A stretch of 64,000 nucleotides of DNA from Streptomyces pyxinae (GTDB lineage: Bacteria > Actinomycetota > Actinomycetes > Streptomycetales > Streptomycetaceae): assembly GCF_024756275.1 (NCBI RefSeq), contig NZ_JANUGQ010000002.1, positions 372,001 through 436,000 on the forward strand, in the 5' to 3' direction. A program made the translations under genes and the position numbers. Shown here piece after piece: positions 18,528-26,640 of this stretch. Below the pieces are notes generated by a model, which was given only the letters and a program-made list of their open reading frames with translations, was not told where the DNA came from and made no database searches. How positions within the stretch are numbered: position 1 is the first letter of the stretch; each line of letters starts with the position of its first letter.

Positions 18528-19391
18528 TCACTCCGCCTCCCGCAGCCGGCGCGCGGTGACCTCGGGCTCCTGCGGGGTGAAGAAGATCCCGCTGCCCAGT
18601 TCGCCGGCGGCGACATAGCGCGGCACTCCCGGCGCCCGCCACACCACGTTGATCTCCAGGTACAGATGGGCCGACGGCCAGTCGCCCCCGTCCACCGGAC
18701 GCTGGTGCGCCCAGAGGAAGTACGGGGCCGGGCCGCCGAAGAAGCGCTCCACCCGGCCCGCCACCGAGACCAGCAGCGAGGCCAGCGAGCGCCGGTCGGC
18801 CGGACCGCACGCCCCGAGGTCCGGCAGATGGCGGACCGGGGCCAGCCGGAGGGCGTACGGGTAGAGCGGAGCCTCCGGCACCCAGGCGGTCCAACCGCCG
18901 GTCCGCGCCACCACCAGGCCGGCGGCCGGCGGCACACAGAGCGGGCAGTCCCCGCCGCCCCGGTCCAGCTGCGCCCTCGCGGTCGGCGGCGGCTCCGCGA
19001 GCCCGAACGCCTGGCCGTGCGGATGGTCCACGGTCGCCCCGGCGTCCGCCCCCCGGTTCTCGAAGAGCAGCACATAGCCGACGTCCGGACGGGCCCCGAG
19101 CTCCCGGGCGCACTCCCGCCACAGCTCCACCACCCGCTCCGCCTGCGCCTCGTCCATGGTCGCCCAGGAGGCCCGGTGATCCGGCGAGTACAGCAGCACC
19201 TCGCACCGCCCCTCGCCCAGGGCCGGCCACCGGTTGGGGAAGCGCCGCACCCGGTAGGGCTCGGGCGCCTCCAGACCGCCGGGGCAGAACGGGCAGTCCT
19301 CGGACCGGGTGCGGGGGCGCCGCTGCCGGTGCCCGGCCACCACCACCCGCGCCCCGGTCAGCGGGTCCACCCGTGTGCGGGCCGTCTCCAC
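18528..19391 (-). CDS. Galactose-1-phosphate uridylyltransferase (GalT-like)
   Basis: A 287-residue HIT-superfamily nucleotidyltransferase. GalT marks: CPFCPGG zinc pair near residue 35, FPNRWPALGEG, FENRGADAGATVDHPHGQAFG (His-Pro-His-Gln active site), and CPLCVPP. It is shorter than typical GalT (about 350). GalT swaps UMP between UDP-glucose and galactose 1-phosphate. Here it may make UDP-galactose, or may activate heptose 1-phosphate, because no HddC/HldE-type nucleotidyltransferase is present. The GTG at 19391 lies three bases after the dehydrogenase stop, so it is last in the minus-strand operon. Confidence 0.88.
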   Translation of the reverse strand: METARTRVDPLTGARVVVAGHRQRRPRTRSEDCPFCPGGLEAPEPYRVRRFPNRWPALGEGRCEVLLYSPDHRASWATMDEAQAERVVELWRECARELGARPDVGYVLLFENRGADAGATVDHPHGQAFGLAEPPPTARAQLDRGGGDCPLCVPPAAGLVVARTGGWTAWVPEAPLYPYALRLAPVRHLPDLGACGPADRRSLASLLVSVAGRVERFFGGPAPYFLWAHQRPVDGGDWPSAHLYLEINVVWRAPGVPRYVAAGELGSGIFFTPQEPEVTARRLREAE

Positions 19392-19394
19392 CGG

Positions 19395-20414
19395 CTAGGC
19401 CCCGTCCGCCCGCACCGCGACCCGGATCGTGTCCGGCCCCGGCGCGTCGGCCAGCCGGAACGCCTCGTCCGCCGCCGCCAGGTCCAGCACGTCGGTGACG
19501 ACCAGATCGGTACGGAGGGCGCCCCGGGCGACCAGCGCGGCGGCCGCGCCCATGAAGCGGCCCGGCCCCATCGTCCCGACCGTCTCCATGAGCTTCAGCG
19601 GCCAGCGGGCCGACTCCAGCTCCACCCGCCGCCCCACCCGGTAGCCGACCAGGGCCACCCGCCCGCCCGGGACGACCAGTTCGGTGGCCGTGCGGATCGC
19701 GTCGGGTTCGCCGCTCGCCTCCAGCACCACGTCCGGCAGCCCGTCCGGCCCGGCGTCCGCGATCCAGTCGGCCACCTCCTCGGGAGTGCTGAGCGCGGCA
19801 CCGGCCCCGAGCAGCCCGGCCGTCTTGGCCCGCCCGGGCAGCGGGTCCACCGCCAGCACCACCTGCGCCCCGGCCACCCGGGCGGCCTGGAGCAGGGTCA
19901 GCCCGATCCCGCCACAGCCCAGCACCGCCACGGTCTCCCCGGGCGCGAGACGCACCCGGGAGAGCGCGTGCAGGGCCACCGCGAGCGGCTCCGCCTGGGT
20001 GGCCGCCAGCAGGTCGGTGTCCGGCGGCAGCCGTACCAGATTGGCGGCCGGGACCGCGACGTACTCGGCACAGCCGCCCGGGTCGGTGAAGCCGAACTCG
20101 CGCAGCCCCGGGCACATCACCGGCTGCGAGCGCCGGCACCAGCGGCACAGCCCGCAGCTCAGCGTGAGATCGGCCACCACCCGGTCACCCGGCGCCACCC
20201 GGCCGGGCGGTGCCTGCTCGACCACACCGCTCCACTCGTGGCCGGGCACGGCCGGGAAGGCGGTGCCGTGCCAGGCGTTGTTGTAGAGCGAGACGTCGCT
20301 GCCGCAGATCGAGTTGTACGCGACCCGGACCAGCGCCCAGCCCTCGGGCAGCCGGGGGCCGGGTACCTCGGTCACGGTGACGTCCCGCGGTCCGTTCACT
20401 ACCGCTGCGCGCAT
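19395..20414 (-). CDS. 2-deoxy-scyllo-inosamine dehydrogenase (zinc-type)
   Basis: A 339-residue medium-chain dehydrogenase. VRVAYNSICGSDVSLY and GHEWSG closely resemble NeoA of the neomycin cluster as I recall it. Catalytic zinc ligands Cys37 and His59/Glu60; structural zinc Cys87, Cys90, Cys93, Cys101; NAD site GCGGIGL. NeoA oxidises 2-deoxy-scyllo-inosamine to the amino ketone that the aminotransferase turns into 2-deoxystreptamine. I place the start at ATG 20414, with GGAAGGGAAG upstream, where NeoA-type proteins begin; a GTG at 20456 overlapping the upstream stop would add 14 residues. Confidence 0.88.
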   Translation of the reverse strand: MRAAVVNGPRDVTVTEVPGPRLPEGWALVRVAYNSICGSDVSLYNNAWHGTAFPAVPGHEWSGVVEQAPPGRVAPGDRVVADLTLSCGLCRWCRRSQPVMCPGLREFGFTDPGGCAEYVAVPAANLVRLPPDTDLLAATQAEPLAVALHALSRVRLAPGETVAVLGCGGIGLTLLQAARVAGAQVVLAVDPLPGRAKTAGLLGAGAALSTPEEVADWIADAGPDGLPDVVLEASGEPDAIRTATELVVPGGRVALVGYRVGRRVELESARWPLKLMETVGTMGPGRFMGAAAALVARGALRTDLVVTDVLDLAAADEAFRLADAPGPDTIRVAVRADGA

Positions 20415-20452
20415 GGGGGCTTCCCTTCCTGTCCCTTCCCGGTCCGGCCGGT

Positions 20453-21049
20453 TCACCGGTCACCCGTGCCGTCGCGCAGGCACTGGGTGACGAAATGGAA
20501 GACGAGGCTGTGCATCGCCTCCGCCAGCCCCACGTCCTTGGTCGGCGCGTTGACCTCCACGTCGGCGAGTTCGCGCAGCCGCCCCCCGTCGCCCGCCGTG
20601 ACGGCGACGACCCGCAGCCCCGCCTCGCTGGCCCACTGGGCGGCGGCGACCACATTGGCACTGGTGCCGGAGCAGCTGATCACCAGCAACCGGTCACCGG
20701 GGGCGGCCAGATGTGCCAGTGGCTCCACGAACACCCGGTCGTAGCCGCAGTCGTTGGCGTACGCCGTGAGCATGGACAGATTGTCGGTGAGGGCGACCGC
20801 CCGCAGTGGCCGGCCGCCGTCGTAGGCGCCCTTCAGCAGGTCCTGGGCCAGGTGCGAGGCGGCGGACGCGCTGCCGCCGTTGCCGGCCAGGTAGATGGTC
20901 GAGCCCTCGTCGCGCACCGCGTCGAGTTCGGTGATGAGCGACCGTACCTGGGCGCCCATCGAGCCGAGCAGCGGTCCCGCGGTGGCGAGGTACTCGTCCC
21001 ACACGTCCCGTCCGGGACGGACGGCGGGGGCGAAGGAATCCTGTGTCAT
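20453..21049 (-). CDS. Sedoheptulose-7-phosphate isomerase, GmhA-like (SIS domain)
   Basis: A 198-residue SIS-domain protein, the usual GmhA length. Sugar-phosphate binding motifs: IYLAGNGGSASAASHLAQDL and LLVISCSGTSANVV, with later QWASEAGLRVVAVTAGDGG. GmhA converts sedoheptulose 7-phosphate to a heptose 7-phosphate, the first step of heptose supply. Together with the HddA-like kinase and GmhB-like phosphatase it explains how an aminoheptose (destomic acid) can be built. It leads the operon with the dehydrogenase and GalT-like gene, which overlap or closely follow it. Confidence 0.92.
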   Translation of the reverse strand: MTQDSFAPAVRPGRDVWDEYLATAGPLLGSMGAQVRSLITELDAVRDEGSTIYLAGNGGSASAASHLAQDLLKGAYDGGRPLRAVALTDNLSMLTAYANDCGYDRVFVEPLAHLAAPGDRLLVISCSGTSANVVAAAQWASEAGLRVVAVTAGDGGRLRELADVEVNAPTKDVGLAEAMHSLVFHFVTQCLRDGTGDR

Positions 21050-21226
21050 CGGTGTGTTCCCCAGACCTGTTCTCGTGGGTTCGGTGGGCGCGGACGGAAG
21101 CCGGGAAGGAGCGGGTGTGAGCCGGGAGGAGGGGCGTCGGGAGCGAGGACCCGCGGGCGAGCCCGGAGGAGGAAAACGGAGGGAGCGAGGAGGGAGACGG
21201 GGGACGGCGGCGGACGGACCGGGGGC

Positions 21227-22003
21227 TCAGGGGACGAAGTCCTCCTCCACGTCGTGGTCGACGTAGCCCGAGCCCCGGAGATCCGCCGTCTCCCCGTCGA
21301 GTTCGCGCCAGTCGGTGAAGAAGGTGGGGCCGTAGCCGAAGGCGGTCAGCAGCCGGTCCCCCTCGGTGAGCTTCCGCCGGGTGCCGTGCATGAGCGCCTC
21401 GTTGAGCAGCAGGACGTCCCCGGAGCGGACGAACACATCGGTGAGGGTGGGGAATCCGGAGTCCACCAGGGAGGTGTTCTCCCCCCGCTCGGCCCGCTCC
21501 CGCAGCAGGGGGAAGTTGGCCTTGTGCGACCCCTGCACGTAGCAGAAGGAGCCGTCCTCCGGCGACTGGATGTCGCTGAGGTAGACGAGCGCCTTGACGT
21601 AGGGGCAGTAGAGCTTGCCGTCGTGGTACGTGTGGGTGATCGACAGGTCCCGGCCCACCTGCCGGTCACCGAGGTCGAGCAGCTCCGCGTTGCCGCCGTG
21701 CAGATAGAGCACGCTGTCCTTGGTGCGGCGCAGCCCGTACCCCTCCAGCAGCCGCAGCGGCTGGTTGACCACGTCCCGCACCGGTGCCAGCAGCCGGTCG
21801 TCCAGGGCCAGCCGCGCGAAGACCGGGCTGGCGGCCGGCAGGTCCGGATAGCGGCGGGTGCGCGGGAAGCCGGGGTCCACGGTGTCCAGCCGCTCCAGCT
21901 CGGCGCGGAAGGACTCCACCTCCCCGGAGCCGAAGACCCCGGGGATCACCAGGAACCCGGTGGTGTCGAAGAGATACAGCTGCTCATGGGTGAGCGCGGG
22001 CAC
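21227..22003 (-). CDS. hygX: Fe(II)/2-oxoglutarate oxygenase, PhyH family, HygX-like orthoester synthase
   Basis: A 258-residue phytanoyl-CoA-dioxygenase-fold protein. The N-terminus LTHEQLYLFDTTGFLVIPGVF is the family start; GSFCYVQGSHKANFP contains the distal iron ligand His160. The proximal pair is probably in HTYHDGK (124-130), which is not a plain HxD. In hygromycin B the HygX oxygenase closes the orthoester between the talose and heptose units; this is the only such oxygenase in the cluster. Start chosen at GTG 22003 with GAGAGG eight bases upstream; GTG 22012 is possible. The HygX name rests on context and family, not on an alignment. Confidence 0.85.
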   Translation of the reverse strand: MPALTHEQLYLFDTTGFLVIPGVFGSGEVESFRAELERLDTVDPGFPRTRRYPDLPAASPVFARLALDDRLLAPVRDVVNQPLRLLEGYGLRRTKDSVLYLHGGNAELLDLGDRQVGRDLSITHTYHDGKLYCPYVKALVYLSDIQSPEDGSFCYVQGSHKANFPLLRERAERGENTSLVDSGFPTLTDVFVRSGDVLLLNEALMHGTRRKLTEGDRLLTAFGYGPTFFTDWRELDGETADLRGSGYVDHDVEEDFVP

Positions 22004-22397
22004 GTCAGTCACCTCTCGGAGGCGTCGGGGCCCCGGCCGGACGGCCCGGCGGGGCGGGGGTTCGGATCGGCGGACGAAGCGGGTGGGGAAGGAACGACAG
22101 CGAGTTCGGGCGCGGTCGGCCGGAGCGGGCCCCCGGGCCCGGAACCCATGACGGAGACGGGCCCCGGCCGGGAACGGGCAGCGCGGGCGCAGGGCGGTCG
22201 GTGCGGACGGCGGAGCGGGCGGCCGGGCGGCCCGGCAAGGGGGACGGGGGAGCGGCGGCGGTGGCCCGGCGGCCGGGGGCCGGCCCCGCCGCGTGCGCCA
22301 CCGGTGGCCCCCGCCGCCGCGCATCACCGGTGGTTCGCCGGGCGCCCGTGCCGTCCCGTCCGGCCCGGCCGGGTGCGGGGGCCGGACAGGGCGGGCG
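22004..22397. other. Intergenic gap inside the cluster
   Basis: 394 bases between the oxygenase start and the aminotransferase stop on the same strand. It is G-rich with no convincing ORF or perfect hairpin. The gap probably holds a promoter for the oxygenase operon. Confidence 0.4.
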
Positions 22398-23531
22398 TCA
22401 GCCGGTGGCCGCCTTCAGCGCGGCCGGGAGCACGGAGAGCACCAGGTCGACGTCCTCCTCCGTCATCCGGGTGTGCAGAGGCAGACAGATGTGCCGGGCG
22501 CAGAGGTCGTCCGCCACCGGATGGCGGCCGGCCGGCAACAGGGGCTCGAAGACCGGCTGGGCGTCCAGCGGCTTCTCGTAGATCTCGCCGCCCAGCCGCA
22601 CACCCGCCTCGGCGAGCGCGGCGCGCAGCGCGGCCCGGTCGGTGCCGGGATCGAGCAGGACGACGTACTTGTACCAGCTCGCCGCCGTCTGCCGGGGCAG
22701 CACCGGGGTCAGCCCCGGGATCTCCGCGAGCCCCGCCGTGTACCGCCGGGCCAGCCGGTCGCGCACCGCGAGGAACTCGTCCAGCCGGCGGAGCTGTGCC
22801 CGGCCCACGGCCGCGTGCAGCTCGCTCATCCGGGCGTTCTCACCCAGCACGGTGTGATGGCTGCGCCACTCCTCGGGCTTGCCGAGATTGCGGTGGAGCC
22901 GTACCGCGGCGGCCAGTTCGTCGTCGTCGGTGACGACCATGCCGCCCTCGGCGGCCGTGATGACCTTGGTGGCGAAGTACGAGAAGGCGCCCGCCACCCC
23001 GAAGCGGCCGGCGTGCCTGCCGTCCAGCCGGCTGCCGTGGGCGTGCGCGCAGTCCTCGTACAGCCACAGCCCCCGCTCGGCGCACCAGGCGGCCACCTCC
23101 GGCAGCTCCGGGCTGATCAGACCGCCCAGGTGCACCGTGAGCACCCCCACCGTGGTGGGAGTGACGGCCTCCCGCAGCGTCCGGACGGAGGGCGCCAGGG
23201 TGTCCGGCTCCACGTCCACCAGCCGGGTGCGCAGTCCGGCGAGCAGCGGCGCGGCGGCCGAGGAGTAGAAGGAGTTGGCCGGCACCAGCACCTCGCCGTC
23301 GCCCCGGGCCGCCAGCGCCCGGAGCCCGCAGACCAGGGCTCCGGTGCCGGTGCCGGTCGCCACCGCGTGGCGCGCCCCGGTGGCGGCGGCGGTCTCCCGC
23401 TCGAAGGCCGCCACCTGCTCGCCCTGGGCCAGTTGGCCGGTCTCCAGGCTGATACGGATCGCGCCGAGGATCTCCTCGACGTCCCCGGCCGAGAAGTCCG
23501 GCCGGACCGGAACCACACGCGGGGCGGTCAT
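22398..23531 (-). CDS. DegT/DnrJ/EryC1/StrS-family sugar aminotransferase
   Basis: A 377-residue PLP enzyme. The catalytic lysine lies in FSYFATKVITAAEGGMVV; other family marks are EDCAHAHGSRLDG and SELHAAVGRAQLRRLDEF. It differs clearly from the aminotransferase at 30279, so the two do different jobs. This one overlaps the SDR gene by four bases (ATGA), which suggests a dehydrogenase-aminotransferase pair that puts the amino group on the heptose, as destomic acid is a 6-amino-6-deoxy sugar. The amination site is inferred. Confidence 0.9.
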   Translation of the reverse strand: MTAPRVVPVRPDFSAGDVEEILGAIRISLETGQLAQGEQVAAFERETAAATGARHAVATGTGTGALVCGLRALAARGDGEVLVPANSFYSSAAAPLLAGLRTRLVDVEPDTLAPSVRTLREAVTPTTVGVLTVHLGGLISPELPEVAAWCAERGLWLYEDCAHAHGSRLDGRHAGRFGVAGAFSYFATKVITAAEGGMVVTDDDELAAAVRLHRNLGKPEEWRSHHTVLGENARMSELHAAVGRAQLRRLDEFLAVRDRLARRYTAGLAEIPGLTPVLPRQTAASWYKYVVLLDPGTDRAALRAALAEAGVRLGGEIYEKPLDAQPVFEPLLPAGRHPVADDLCARHICLPLHTRMTEEDVDLVLSVLPAALKAATG

Positions 23532-24454
23532 CCGGCCGCCACCTCCTCCCGCGTCGCGGCCAGTTGGGTGCGCAGTCCCTCGTCGATCCCGATCCGGGGG
23601 GTCCAGCCGAGGTCTCTGCGGACCTTGTCGGTGGAGACGAACCGCTGGGAGTAGACCAGCTCGCCCCGGCGCGTCGGCTCCTCGCGGTGTTCCACCGGCA
23701 CACCGCCGAACAACTCGGAGACTTTGCGGGCCAGTTCACCGGTGGTGATGATCTCGGGTCCCTCCAGGTTGTAGACCTGGCCTGCCGCGACCGGCGCGGT
23801 GGCCCGGTAGAACGCCTCGGCCAGATCGTGCACATGCAGGAAGGCCCGCCGCTCCCCGCCGTCCCCGAAGACGGTGAGCGGCCCGCCGGCCGCCGCCGCC
23901 CGGAGGAACGCGTTGACGACCAGGCCCGGCCACATGCCGGGGCCGTAGACGGGGCTGTAGCGCAGCACCGTGGACTCCAGCCCGTGCAGCCGGGCGAAGT
24001 CCCGGGCGAGCAGCTCCTTGGCGATCATGGTGGTGGTGTAGAAGTGGCCCGCGCCCGAGGGGAGGAAGGGCTCGTCCTCGTCCACGGCGTTGACCGGCAT
24101 GGCGTTGTAGACCCAGCAGCTTCCGGCGATCACCACCCGGGACACCCCGGCCGCCGCGGCGGCCGCGAGCACCGCCGCGGTGCCGGTGACATTGGCGTCC
24201 ATCGCCGCCACCGGTTCGGCCAGCACCGCCCGGGCGTCCGCCATGCCCGCCAGGTGTGCCACGACATCGGGGCGCCAGTCGGTGAACAGTTCGCGCAGCC
24301 GGCGCTCGTCGGTGACGCTGGCGGCCTCCCCGGGGAACGGGTCGTCCGGCGCCCACCGGGTGTCCAGCACCAGGACCTCGTGGCCGCCCTCGTGGAAGCG
24401 GCGGGCGACATGGCGGCCGATGAACCCCGAGCCGCCGGTGACCAGACAGCGCAT
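23528..24454 (-). CDS. NAD-dependent epimerase/dehydratase with altered YxxxK motif
   Basis: A 308-residue extended SDR with a good NAD site (TGGSGFIGRH), Asp31 after the second strand, and Ser112 in AGSCWVY. At the catalytic site the sequence is HFYTTTMIAKELL: Lys146 is present but the residue four before it is Thr142, not Tyr; Tyr139 is seven before. It is coupled to the radical SAM gene (TGATG) and the aminotransferase (ATGA). Probable role: oxidation or epimerisation of the heptose before amination. The odd active site makes the exact reaction uncertain. Confidence 0.85.
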   Translation of the reverse strand: MRCLVTGGSGFIGRHVARRFHEGGHEVLVLDTRWAPDDPFPGEAASVTDERRLRELFTDWRPDVVAHLAGMADARAVLAEPVAAMDANVTGTAAVLAAAAAAGVSRVVIAGSCWVYNAMPVNAVDEDEPFLPSGAGHFYTTTMIAKELLARDFARLHGLESTVLRYSPVYGPGMWPGLVVNAFLRAAAAGGPLTVFGDGGERRAFLHVHDLAEAFYRATAPVAAGQVYNLEGPEIITTGELARKVSELFGGVPVEHREEPTRRGELVYSQRFVSTDKVRRDLGWTPRIGIDEGLRTQLAATREEVAAG

Positions 24455-25521
24455 CAGGACCTCTTTCCCTGGGCGTAACGGGTGGACGGGGCATGACCGC
24501 CGGACGCACCGGACTCGTCGGACGGGGCGGACCGGCCGGCCCCGGTGTGCGGAGCGGACCGGGCGGCTCCGGCGCGCGCGGACGCGGCCGGCGCCCCGGG
24601 GGGCCGTTCGGCCAGCCGCTCCCGCCACGCGTCCCGGTCCTCGACGGCGCAGCCGTCGTCGGCGTCCGGCCGTTCGTCCAGCAGCCGGAGGAACCGGCGG
24701 TCGGTCAGCTCCTCCGAGGTGTGGTCCTGGAGCTCGCGGAAGTCGCGGCGGGTGCGCTGCTGGTGCGGCATGCGCAGGCCGGCGCTGCCCAGGCAGTTGC
24801 GGCAGGCCCGCAGTGGCTCCGGCGACCGCAGGTAGGCGAGCAGCCGTGCGGGGAAGTCCGGTGCGTCGCTGAGCCGCAGCCCGTCCGCCATCGGGTCCCC
24901 GCCGTCCCCCAGCACCTGCGGCAGGAAGACCGACTGCGGGCACTTGAAGAAGTGGCCCTCGTACAGTGTGTGACAGCGCCAGACATGGGCGATCTGGCAG
25001 GTGTCGTAGATGTGCCGGACCAGCCCGTCGTCCCCGGTGCCGCGCTCCGCGTACGAGTACCGGAAGTGGGAGTAGTACGCCAGGGTGAGCCGGACGCCGT
25101 GCTTCTCGGCGTACGCCCGTACCCCGGCCATCTTCTCCTCCGGCAGCTCCCGGTCGGGGTAGACCGAGATCTCCACCTCGTCCACCGCCGCCCAGAAGTC
25201 GTCCCGCATCCTCGGCAGCAGCATCCCGTTGGTGCAGACCGTGGTGTGCGGGGCGATCCCGGAGTCACGCACCAGGCCGAGCAGCGGCACCAGTTCGGGG
25301 TGGAGCAGCGGCTCGCCGCCCAGCACCTTGACGAACCGGGCACGGAAGGAGCGGGCCAGCAGGGACAGATCGCGCGCGGCGGTCTCCGGCGCGATCAGCG
25401 ACCGGCGGAAGACCGGTGACAGATGGCTGCAGGACGCGCAGCCGAGGTTGCAGTGGTGTGCGACGTTCAGCTCGCAGCCCTCGGGGCTGACGACCTTCCC
25501 GTCGACGAGGTCATAGCTCAT
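24454..25521 (-). CDS. hygY: Radical SAM epimerase, HygY-like (twitch type)
   Basis: A 355-residue radical SAM enzyme. The [4Fe-4S] site is Cys24-x3-Cys28-x2-Cys31 (HHCNLGCASCSHLSP), followed by LGGEPLLHP. More cysteines (175, 183, 194, 240, 243) fit a twitch auxiliary cluster plus an H-atom donor. HygY inverts C2 of the galactose unit in galacamine to give the talose unit of hygromycin B; I recall Cys183 as its H donor, and Cys183 is present here. The last 50 residues are a low-complexity Ala/Gly/Ser tail. It overlaps the SDR gene by one base and starts nine bases after the GT2 stop. Confidence 0.88.
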   Translation of the reverse strand: MSYDLVDGKVVSPEGCELNVAHHCNLGCASCSHLSPVFRRSLIAPETAARDLSLLARSFRARFVKVLGGEPLLHPELVPLLGLVRDSGIAPHTTVCTNGMLLPRMRDDFWAAVDEVEISVYPDRELPEEKMAGVRAYAEKHGVRLTLAYYSHFRYSYAERGTGDDGLVRHIYDTCQIAHVWRCHTLYEGHFFKCPQSVFLPQVLGDGGDPMADGLRLSDAPDFPARLLAYLRSPEPLRACRNCLGSAGLRMPHQQRTRRDFRELQDHTSEELTDRRFLRLLDERPDADDGCAVEDRDAWRERLAERPPGAPAASARAGAARSAPHTGAGRSAPSDESGASGGHAPSTRYAQGKRS

Positions 25522-25530
25522 CGGAGTTCC

Positions 25531-26640
25531 TCATGCTCGCCAGGAGAACGTCGGGTCGAAGGCGGAGGTGAAGTTGTTGGAGTAACCCCCCAGGTAGTAG
25601 CGGAGTGTCGGCAGGCCGGTGCAGGAGACCGGCTCCCGCGCTCTGCGCAGATCGGCGGCGAGCTTGTCGTCCTCGCCGGTCCTGGCGGCCTCGTCGGCCG
25701 CGTCGAAGTCGTCCCGGAACGGCAGCCGCAGCAGCAGCTCCCGGGCGAGCAGCCACTCGCCGGTGTCCACCGAGACCACCGGGTCCGGCGTCCCGAGCGG
25801 GTCGAGCCGGTCCCGGCGCACGCAGGTGCCGGGCGCCACCACGCCCCTGGCCCGCATCCGCGCGTACTCGGCGCGGGCGGCGTCCTCGTCGGCCGTCCAC
25901 GGATCGAGCGGCTCCAGATAGGGCGTGCCGTCCGGGTGGAACATCCGCAGCTGGGAGTGGACCGCGCGGTGTCCGGTCCGGCGGGCGCACGCCAGCAGGC
26001 TCGCCAGATGGTCCGGCTCCCACTCGTTGTCGTCGTCCAGGAACGCGATCCAGGGACTCTCGCTGACCCGGACGGCCATGTTGCGCAGCCGCGAGGAGCG
26101 GCCGGGCCCCGAGACCTCGCCGGGCCCCCGGCCGGCCAGCAACCAGCGGACGTTCCCCGGCAGTTCGCGGCCGCGCAGCAGGGCGTGGGTGTCGTCGCAG
26201 TCGTCCGCCACCACCAGGTGCTCGAAGCCGCCGGGCGGGGACTGGGCCTGCGCGCTGGCCAGCGCCCGGGCCAGCAGCGCCGGCCGGGTACGGGTGATCG
26301 TCACCACGGTGACCGCCACGGCCGTGCGCCGCCCGGGAGCCACGGACGCGGCGCTCCCGGGCCCGGCCACCGCCGAGTTCCCGGTCCCGGCCACGGAGGC
26401 GCTCCCGGCCCCCGCCGCCACTGCGGCGCTTCCGTGCCCCGCCGCCGCTCCGGCACGCGGACCGGGTGCCCCCGGCCCGTGCTCCGCCGCCGGGCCGTCG
26501 GCCGCCGCTCCGGCAACCGCCGAGTTCCCGGGCTCGGCCGCCGCTCCGGCACGCGCGGGCCGTCCGGGGACCGCCGGCGCGGAACCCGGGGGAACCGGCC
26601 GTCCGGGCTCCGCCGGGCGCGGGGCTCCGGCGGCGCTCAC
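25531..26640 (-). CDS. Glycosyltransferase family 2 with a long low-complexity N-terminus
   Basis: A 369-residue protein. The catalytic GT-A part starts near residue 107 (VTVVTITRTRPALLARALAS), with VVADDCDD and the metal motif AFLDDDNEWEP, then DTGEWLLAREL and TGEDDKLAADL. The first 105 residues are Ala/Pro/Gly-rich with two GNSAVAG copies and no signal peptide; such an extension is unusual for GT2. It is the second of two glycosyltransferases expected for hygromycin B. It starts by GTGA overlap with the kinase stop, so it is coupled. Which sugar it moves is unknown. Confidence 0.88.
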   Translation of the reverse strand: MSAAGAPRPAEPGRPVPPGSAPAVPGRPARAGAAAEPGNSAVAGAAADGPAAEHGPGAPGPRAGAAAGHGSAAVAAGAGSASVAGTGNSAVAGPGSAASVAPGRRTAVAVTVVTITRTRPALLARALASAQAQSPPGGFEHLVVADDCDDTHALLRGRELPGNVRWLLAGRGPGEVSGPGRSSRLRNMAVRVSESPWIAFLDDDNEWEPDHLASLLACARRTGHRAVHSQLRMFHPDGTPYLEPLDPWTADEDAARAEYARMRARGVVAPGTCVRRDRLDPLGTPDPVVSVDTGEWLLARELLLRLPFRDDFDAADEAARTGEDDKLAADLRRAREPVSCTGLPTLRYYLGGYSNNFTSAFDPTFSWRA

